Origin: DATCZB01 sp035513215
GTDB taxonomy: Bacteria; Pseudomonadota; Gammaproteobacteria; Steroidobacterales; Rariloculaceae
Reading direction: 5' to 3'
DNA: 10,233 nucleotides
Assembly: GCA_035513215.1 (NCBI GenBank)
Contig: DATKCK010000062.1
Location: forward strand, 1-10,233
Below the pieces are notes generated by a model. The model had not been told where the DNA came from. It saw only the letters and a list, made by a program, of their open reading frames with translations, and ran no database searches. Shown piece by piece: positions 5,580-10,233 of the stretch. The position numbers were made by a program, and so were the translations under genes. Position 1 is the stretch's first letter, and each line of letters opens with the position of its first letter.

Positions 5580-6992
5580 ATGAAGCTCATTAGGATTATC
5601 GGCAGCGGACTCCTCGTAGCCACATTTGCCACGGGAACGGTCTGGGCGCAGGACGACGCGGCCGGCCAGCAAGAGGAATCGGCTGCCGAGCAGGCTACGA
5701 CGATCGATGCACTCATCGGCCTGATCGAGCAAGGCACGTCGGCCGACACGGCGACGCACCGGGAACGGATGCAGCAGTTCCGGCAGAACCTCGCCAACCA
5801 GCAACAGCTGCTCGAGCAGGCGCGGGCCGAGAGGGTGAGGCAGGAACAGATCGGAGACGATCTGAACACCGAGTTCGATGCCAACGAGCTCCTGATCATC
5901 GACGTCACCGCGCAGCTCAACGAGCGTCTCGGCTCGCTGCGCGAGCTGTTCGGCGTGCTCCAGCAGTTTGCCGGCGATGCGAGAAGCGCCTTCGAGGTCT
6001 CGCCGACGAACATCGAGTTTCCGGACCGCGAGCAATGGCTCACCGACTTTGCCGACCGGATGAGCGGGACATCGGTGCTGCCCACGGTCGGCGAGATCGA
6101 GCGGCTCTGGTTCGAGCTGGCTCGCGAGGCGTCGGAACTCGGCAAGGTCAAGCGATTGCCGAACCAGCGAATCATCACGGCCGACGGCGAAGAGATCAAC
6201 GAGGACATCGTCCGCGTCGGCGCATTCAATCTCGTCGCCGACGGCCGCTACCTCCGGCACGTCACCGATACGAACTCGGTGCGCGAGCTCCAGCGCCAGC
6301 CGGCCGAGGCCCGCTTCGTCGGCAGCACGAGCGAGCTGCTCGCCGCGCAGCCTGGCGACGGATTCGTCCGCTTCGGCATCGACGTCACGCGCGGCCAGCT
6401 CCTGTCGCTGCTGATCCAGTACCCGGACCAGATGGAGCAGATCCGGCAGGGCGGCACGCCGGGCTACATCATCATCGCGCTCGGCATCCTCGGTGTCCTG
6501 CTCGCGATCGAGCGGCTGATCACGCTCACCATCATCGGGCGCAAGGTCAAGTCGCAGCTCAAGAGCGACACGCCGAAGAAGAACAACCCGCTCGGGCGCG
6601 TATTGCTCGTCTACGAGGAGAATAAGCACGCCGATACCGAGACGCTCGAGCTCAAGCTCGGCGAGGCCATCCTCAGGGAGCAGCCTCCGCTACAGCGCGG
6701 CATCCTGTTCATCAAGATAATCTCGGTCGTGGCGCCGCTCCTGGGTCTTCTCGGCACGGTCGTCGGCATGATCCAGACCTTCCAGGCGATCATGCTGTTT
6801 GGCGCCGGCGACGCGACGCGAATGGCCGGCGGTATCTCGCAGGCCTTGCAGACCACGCGCTTCGGTCTGATCGTCGCCATCCCGATGGTGTTGCTGCACA
6901 CGATCGTCAACGGCCGCGCCCGCCGCATCCAGCAGATACTGCAAGAGCAAAGCGCCGGAATCGTCGCGGCTCAGTCAGAGAAGACTCGGTAG
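5580..6992 (+). CDS. TtpC-like MotA/TolQ/ExbB proton-channel family protein with large periplasmic N-domain
   Basis: This 470-residue ExbB-family protein has a cleavable signal peptide (VWA-QDD, cut after residue 23). A periplasmic coiled-coil domain follows (about 35-130), then a helical/beta region containing IITADG (198-203) and RVG (212-214). The membrane channel domain has segments near 295-315, 377-402 and 421-446. Channel motifs are VAPLLGLLGTVVGM (384-397) and ISQALQTTRFGLIVAIP (419-435), the latter carrying the conserved Thr pair of ExbB/TolQ. This layout matches TtpC, the fourth component needed by Vibrio TonB2 systems. The ATG at 5580 is chosen because the signal peptide starts there and GGAGGAAGGA lies just upstream; the frame extends 23 codons further into the previous gene without support. 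It should cooperate with the small ExbB, the ExbDs and TonB encoded downstream. Confidence 0.9.
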   Translation: MKLIRIIGSGLLVATFATGTVWAQDDAAGQQEESAAEQATTIDALIGLIEQGTSADTATHRERMQQFRQNLANQQQLLEQARAERVRQEQIGDDLNTEFDANELLIIDVTAQLNERLGSLRELFGVLQQFAGDARSAFEVSPTNIEFPDREQWLTDFADRMSGTSVLPTVGEIERLWFELAREASELGKVKRLPNQRIITADGEEINEDIVRVGAFNLVADGRYLRHVTDTNSVRELQRQPAEARFVGSTSELLAAQPGDGFVRFGIDVTRGQLLSLLIQYPDQMEQIRQGGTPGYIIIALGILGVLLAIERLITLTIIGRKVKSQLKSDTPKKNNPLGRVLLVYEENKHADTETLELKLGEAILREQPPLQRGILFIKIISVVAPLLGLLGTVVGMIQTFQAIMLFGAGDATRMAGGISQALQTTRFGLIVAIPMVLLHTIVNGRARRIQQILQEQSAGIVAAQSEKTR

Positions 6993-7004
6993 GGACGCCG
7001 CAAG

Positions 7005-7532
7005 ATGCAGGGCTTGATCGACGCGTATGAGGCGATCCGGGATTTTCTCGAGCTCGGCGGTCCCGTGCTGCGCTGGATCGCCGTCGTGATTCTGCTGATG
7101 TGGATCCTGATCCTCGAGCGGCTGATTTTCTATCGAACGGCACTCAAAGGCATGATGAAGGACGCCTTCGCGAAATGGGAGGCGCGCGCCGAGCGCAAGA
7201 GCTGGCACGCGCACCAGGTTCGCGCGTCTCTGATCTCCGAGGTCAGGATGGCGGCGAATCAGGGCTTGCCGATGATCCAGACACTGGTCGCGCTGTGCCC
7301 GCTGCTCGGGCTGCTCGGAACCGTCACCGGCATGATCACGGTGTTCCAGGTCATGGCCTCGGTCGGCACCGGCAACGCACGGTCCATGGCGGCCGGCGTC
7401 TCGATGGCGACGGTTCCGACGATGGCCGGGATGGTGGGCGCGCTTTCTGGTGTATTCTTGGTGACGATCCTGGTTCGCGGCGCCCACACGAGGCTCGCGA
7501 TGTTCGAAGACGATCTGACGATGGACCACTAG
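7005..7532 (+). CDS. exbB: ExbB-like proton channel subunit (TonB2 type, small form)
   Basis: This inner-membrane ExbB forms the proton-conducting motor with ExbD and powers TonB. The protein has 175 residues and three expected membrane helices (about 18-43, 90-117, 136-160), separated by a charged cytoplasmic stretch (47-88). The motif CPLLGLLGTVTGM (98-110) is the ExbB/TolQ signature, with T106 in the channel helix. The third helix reads GVSMATVPTMAGMVGALSG, which departs from the TTxxGLxVAIP pattern seen in the TtpC neighbour; this may be normal for small ExbB2 proteins. The signal-less start at 7005 lies 12 bp after the previous stop, with a weak GGGA site. The two ExbB-family proteins presumably play different roles, since only this one is short. 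Confidence 0.93.
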   Translation: MQGLIDAYEAIRDFLELGGPVLRWIAVVILLMWILILERLIFYRTALKGMMKDAFAKWEARAERKSWHAHQVRASLISEVRMAANQGLPMIQTLVALCPLLGLLGTVTGMITVFQVMASVGTGNARSMAAGVSMATVPTMAGMVGALSGVFLVTILVRGAHTRLAMFEDDLTMDH

Positions 7533-7544
7533 GAGCTTCGGACG

Positions 7545-7955
7545 ATGCGCAAGCACATCGCTTCAGTTCGACAGGAAGACGATGAAAACGAGATCAATCT
7601 GACGCCGATGCTCGACGTCGTCTTCATCATGCTGATCTTCTTCATCGTGACGGCAAGCTTCATCCGCGAGACGGGGCTCGATGCCCAGCGGCCGGATCAG
7701 GACGAGCAGCCGCAGATTACCGACGAGGAGGGCGCCATCCTCGTCATTATCAACGACAGGGACGAGATCTACATCGACAACGAGATCGTCGACATGCGCT
7801 CGGTGCGCCCGCGAATCGAGGCGGCGCGCGCCGAGGACGCGGAGCGGCCGATGGTGATTCAGACCCATCCGGATTCGACGAACAAGATGCTCGTTGCGAT
7901 TCTCGATGAGGCGAATCAGGCAGGCATCACGAATGTGTCGATCGTCGAGTACTAG
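7545..7955 (+). CDS. exbD: ExbD biopolymer transport protein, first copy
   Basis: ExbD is a single-pass inner-membrane protein that sits in the ExbB pore and couples proton flow to TonB. The protein has 136 residues: a short cytoplasmic N-terminus, one membrane helix (about 22-42) with the essential aspartate D24 in TPMLDVVFIMLIFF, and a periplasmic domain (45-136) of the ExbD/TolR fold ending in TNVSIVEY. D24 corresponds to D25 of E. coli ExbD. The ATG at 7545 is preceded by an AGGAG that overlaps the exbB stop codon; the gap is 12 bp. A second exbD follows after 14 bp. TolR is the alternative family, but the exbB and tonB neighbours support ExbD. Confidence 0.95.
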   Translation: MRKHIASVRQEDDENEINLTPMLDVVFIMLIFFIVTASFIRETGLDAQRPDQDEQPQITDEEGAILVIINDRDEIYIDNEIVDMRSVRPRIEAARAEDAERPMVIQTHPDSTNKMLVAILDEANQAGITNVSIVEY

Positions 7956-8074
7956 CGAGGCACGAGACCATGCGCGATTACGACGAAGGTATCAAAGAGG
8001 AAGAAAGTGAAATCAACCTGACGCCGATGCTCGACGTCGTGTTCATCATGTTGATTTTTTTCATCGTCACGGCC
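7590..8074 (+). repeat. Conserved 66-bp block shared by the two tandem exbD genes
   Basis: Positions 7590-7655 in the first exbD and 8009-8074 in the second encode the same 22 residues around the membrane helix. By my count 58 of 66 bases match and all eight differences are silent. It is a degenerate direct repeat about 419 bp apart within a coding duplication, not a mobile element. Confidence 0.85.
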
Positions 8075-8374
8075 GTGTTCGTCAAGGATCCGGGCGTCGA
8101 GGTCCGACAGCCCGTGGCCATCACGGCGGTCGAGGCCGGCGCCGGCAGCATCTATGTCGCGATTACCCCGCAGGACGAGATCTGGATCGACCGCGACGTG
8201 GTCGACCCGACCGAGGTCCGCTTCGCCATCGAGCGCCTGCTTGCGGAAGCGCCCGAGGCCGGGGTCGTCATCAAGGCCGATGCCGACGCCCGCAACGAGC
8301 TCGTGCTACGGGTCATGGATGCGGCCAAGGCCGCGGGAGTGCAGGAGATCATCATTGCGGCCGGGCCCGTCTGA
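7970..8374 (+). CDS. exbD: ExbD biopolymer transport protein, second copy
   Basis: This is a second ExbD of 134 residues with the same layout: a cytoplasmic acidic N-terminus (DEGIKEEESE), one membrane helix carrying the essential D22, and a periplasmic domain ending in IIIAAGPV. Twenty-two residues around the helix (14-35) are identical to the first copy, but the flanks differ strongly. This fits an old duplication, or recruitment of a second ExbD so that the motor contains an ExbD heterodimer (inference). The ATG at 7970 follows the first copy by 14 bp with GAGG/GAGA upstream, so the two are surely cotranscribed. It is the last gene of the tightly spaced block; the next gene, tonB, comes after 82 bp with its own promoter candidate. 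Confidence 0.95.
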   Translation: MRDYDEGIKEEESEINLTPMLDVVFIMLIFFIVTAVFVKDPGVEVRQPVAITAVEAGAGSIYVAITPQDEIWIDRDVVDPTEVRFAIERLLAEAPEAGVVIKADADARNELVLRVMDAAKAAGVQEIIIAAGPV

Positions 8375-8394
8375 GGCGGGGCGCAATCGGCCGT

Positions 8395-8425
8395 TTGACA
8401 TACCTTGAACAGAATAGTATATAGT
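8395..8425 (+). promoter_or_regulatory. Private sigma70-type promoter of tonB
   Basis: A perfect TTGACA (-35, 8395-8400) is followed after 17 bp by TATATA (8418-8423), or after 19 bp by TATAGT (8420-8425, 5 of 6). The stretch 8400-8430 is conspicuously AT-rich in GC-rich surroundings. It lies in the only long gap of the operon, and transcription would start near 8430, about 25-30 nt before the tonB ATG. Confidence 0.7.
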
Positions 8426-8430
8426 GCTAT
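8414..8430. promoter_or_regulatory. Imperfect palindrome over the tonB -10 region, possible operator
   Basis: The 17-bp stretch ATAGTATATAGTGCTAT has ATAG/CTAT ends and 10 of 16 symmetric positions, centred on the -10 element. A repressor site here could regulate tonB. It does not match the GATAATGATAATCATTATC Fur consensus well, so Fur is not claimed. Chance symmetry in AT-rich DNA is quite possible. Confidence 0.25.
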
Positions 8431-8456
8431 GAGCTGATAACAGGGGGCCTGGAGCA

Positions 8457-9062
8457 ATGGTCAAACGAGCATCTCGATACGTCACGGCAATCGCGATCGG
8501 CGCGGGCGTCACCTTCGGTTTGCTGTTCGTCATGCAATTCATGATCGCGTCGGGCCAGAATGCGCTCAGCGACGACGAGGCGTTCCGGATCGTCGATTTC
8601 GTCCGCGTCGAGCGCAACGAGATCATCGAGAAAAAGCAGGAGAAGCCGGAAAAGCCGCCCGAGCCCGAATCGCAGCCCGATATGCCCGAGCCCCAGTCCA
8701 GCAACTTCGAAAGCTCGCTGCGCGTCTCGATGGCCGCGCCGACGGTCTCGACAACGGCGCGAATTGGCGGTCTCGGATTCGACATCAGCGACGGCGAGTA
8801 TCTTCCGATCGTCAAGGTCGCCCCGATTTACCCGCCGCGCGCGGCGCAGCGCGGCCTCGAGGGCTACGTCGTCGTGCAGTACACCGTCACCACCACGGGC
8901 GAGGTGCGCGATGTCGTCGTCATCGAATCCACAAGCAGCCTGTTCGATCGCGCTGCCGTCGAGTCGGCCCAGAAGTACAGATACAAGCCCCGCGTCATCG
9001 ACGGCACGCCGATCGAGGTCGTTGGCGTGAGCACCCGGATCATCTTCGAGCTCGAAGAGTAG
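8457..9062 (+). CDS. tonB: TonB energy transducer (short, TonB2 type)
   Basis: TonB spans the periplasm from the ExbB/ExbD motor to the TonB box of outer-membrane transporters. The protein has 201 residues: an N-terminal signal anchor (about 9-31), a short linker, a compact proline/glutamate stretch EKPEKPPEPESQPDMPEPQ (62-80), and a C-terminal TonB domain (about 115-201) with YPPRAAQRGLEGYVVVQ (125-141), GEVRDVVV and KYRYKPRV.DG. The proline stretch is much shorter than in E. coli TonB (239 residues), as is usual for TonB2. The anchor helix has no histidine, unlike H20 of E. coli TonB. The ATG at 8457 has AGGGGG 9 nt upstream and a GGAG that is too close (2 nt), so initiation may be moderate. 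The stop is 12 bp before the next gene. Confidence 0.95.
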   Translation: MVKRASRYVTAIAIGAGVTFGLLFVMQFMIASGQNALSDDEAFRIVDFVRVERNEIIEKKQEKPEKPPEPESQPDMPEPQSSNFESSLRVSMAAPTVSTTARIGGLGFDISDGEYLPIVKVAPIYPPRAAQRGLEGYVVVQYTVTTTGEVRDVVVIESTSSLFDRAAVESAQKYRYKPRVIDGTPIEVVGVSTRIIFELEE

Positions 9063-9074
9063 GAGGCGCCACCG

Positions 9075-10233
9075 ATGTGCCTGACACGTCTCGGAGCCTT
9101 CCTGGTACTGGCGTCCTTCTGCCTGCCGGCGGCCGCCCAGCGCATCGAGGCTCAGCAAGGGGAAGGACAGCAACAGCAGCAGGGACCGGCGACCACCAAG
9201 GTCATCCCGACGATCAGCACGCCCGTTTACGAGCGGCTCAACGATGCACAGGTCTGCATGGATGAGGGCGACCTCGAGTGCGCCGCGAGGGAGCTCGATC
9301 GCCTCGAAGCCGTCAGGAACCTCAATAACTATGAGATCGCGCAGCTCTGGAACTTCCGGGCCTTCCTCGCTTTCGAGCGCGACGACATCGATGCCGCGCT
9401 TCGGGCCTACGAGACGATTCTGGCGCTTCCGCACGCAGACATGCCCGATGGGATGATTCAGGCGAGCATGCGCAACCTGGCCACGCTCTACGTTCAGGAA
9501 GGTCAATACGAGCCGGGTCTGGCAACCTACCAGGACTGGATGGAGCTGCCGACCGTCACGCCGAACGGCGACGACTACTACCTGCTGGCGACGATCTACT
9601 ACCAGATGGACCGCTATGCCGACGGCATAGCGGCGCTGGAGCAGGCCATCGGGCTCGCCAATGCGAACGGCGACATCGGCAAAGAGCCGTGGTTTCAGAT
9701 GCTCTACGTTTTCCAGTTCCAGCTCGAGCGGATCGACGAGGTCATCGAGACGCTGAGCTTCATGGTCGAGAACTGGACCAAGCGCGAACACCTGGTCGCA
9801 CTGGCCGGTCAGCTCAGCGGCCAGGGCCGCGACGACGAGACGCTCGCGCTTTACGAGGCGGCGTACGAGGCCGGCTGGCTGACCCGCGGCACGGACGTGG
9901 TCCAGCTTGCCAATCTCCTTCTCAATGGCGAGGCGCCGTACAAGGCCGCCGTGCTGCTCGACGGAGGCCTGAGCGATGGCACGATCGAGTCGAGCCCGAC
10001 GAACTGGCGTCTGCTCGCTCAAGCCTATCAGCTTGCGATGGAGCACGAGAAGGCGCTGCCGGCGCTCCAGCGCGCCTCGTCGCTGGCCGAGAACGGCGAG
10101 ATCGACCGGCTGCTCGCGCAGTCCTACCAGCGGCTCGGCCGTTGGGAGGAATGCGCCGAAGCGTCGCGCAGCGCGCTCGATCGCGGCGGGCTCGACCGCA
10201 CCGACTACGTTTACATGCAGCTCGGTAACTGCC
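9075..10233 (+). CDS. Secreted TPR-repeat protein of the TonB2-type operon (3' end beyond window)
   Basis: The frame is open from the ATG at 9075 to the window end, giving 386 codons without a stop. AGGAGG overlaps the tonB stop (9061-9066) with an 8-nt spacing, an excellent ribosome site. A signal peptide is clear: the hydrophobic stretch LGAFLVLASFCLPAAAQ is cut after A21. C16 does not sit in a valid lipobox, so it is probably soluble rather than a lipoprotein. After a Gln-rich linker (27-36) come helix-turn-helix TPR-like units, for example from about 54, 90, 128, 163, 315 and 340, with alternating small and aromatic residues (LATLYVQEGQYEPGLATY; LLAQAYQLAMEHEKALPAL). It is the position-equivalent of the TPR protein that follows tonB2 in Vibrio. 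A scaffold role in the periplasm is inferred. The function is not established and the C-terminus is unseen. Confidence 0.85.
   Translation, partial: MCLTRLGAFLVLASFCLPAAAQRIEAQQGEGQQQQQGPATTKVIPTISTPVYERLNDAQVCMDEGDLECAARELDRLEAVRNLNNYEIAQLWNFRAFLAFERDDIDAALRAYETILALPHADMPDGMIQASMRNLATLYVQEGQYEPGLATYQDWMELPTVTPNGDDYYLLATIYYQMDRYADGIAALEQAIGLANANGDIGKEPWFQMLYVFQFQLERIDEVIETLSFMVENWTKREHLVALAGQLSGQGRDDETLALYEAAYEAGWLTRGTDVVQLANLLLNGEAPYKAAVLLDGGLSDGTIESSPTNWRLLAQAYQLAMEHEKALPALQRASSLAENGEIDRLLAQSYQRLGRWEECAEASRSALDRGGLDRTDYVYMQLGNC

Noticed and set aside
5415..6629. 404-codon open frame on the minus strand opposite the TtpC-like gene
   Set aside because: It is a shadow of the coding strand. 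Its composition is dominated by R/L/D/V and there is no family resemblance.
8411..8432. Fur box over the tonB promoter
   Set aside because: The region is AT-rich and partly palindromic, but it does not follow the repeated GATAAT pattern. I report only an unspecific palindrome.
8427..10046. 539-codon open frame on the minus strand opposite tonB and the TPR gene
   Set aside because: It is antisense to two well-supported genes. The product is low-complexity (R, D, L, V), without a start signal or known motif.

Overview
The window is GC-rich and gene-dense. It looks like part of a chromosome from a high-GC gammaproteobacterium. This is inferred from the gene content: a TonB2-type energy-transduction operon with a TtpC-like protein (the arrangement known from Vibrio and other marine gammaproteobacteria) beside an ilv-leu cluster headed by ilvC. 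The genus cannot be named, and I see no sign of a mobile element, CRISPR array, tRNA or rRNA.

Left half, minus strand (about 1-4471): a branched-chain amino-acid operon reading right to left as ilvC, ilvE, leuC, leuD, leuB (leuB runs off the left edge). Gaps are 56, 13 and 10 bp, then a 4-bp overlap, which points to one transcript. IlvC makes dihydroxyisovalerate for Val and Leu and dihydroxymethylvalerate for Ile. LeuC/LeuD isomerise isopropylmalate, LeuB oxidises it, and IlvE performs the final transamination. Upstream of ilvC lies what reads as a complete attenuation control region: a strong promoter (consensus -35, 17-bp spacer), a 28-codon leader ORF with a Leu-Val-Val codon block, competing hairpins, and a textbook intrinsic terminator with nine Ts ending about 33 nt before the ilvC start.

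Centre (4472-4801): a 330-bp intergenic region between the divergent operons, with no convincing gene and only a weak promoter candidate for the rightward operon.

Right half, plus strand (4802-10233): DUF3450-like periplasmic coiled-coil protein, TtpC-like large ExbB-family protein, small ExbB, two consecutive ExbDs, short TonB, and a secreted TPR protein cut by the right edge. The inner-membrane ExbB/ExbD motor should use proton motive force to drive TonB, which energises outer-membrane TonB-dependent transporters. TtpC, DUF3450 and the TPR protein are the accessory parts typical of TonB2 systems. tonB is set apart from exbD by an 82-bp gap that carries its own strong-looking promoter.

Most interesting observations: the undescribed-looking ilvC attenuator; a shared sequence pattern suggesting that the DUF3450 protein is a soluble relative of the periplasmic domain of its TtpC neighbour; the tandem ExbDs with an invariant 22-residue membrane block; and the private tonB promoter. 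The systems themselves are recognisable families, not a wholly new type.
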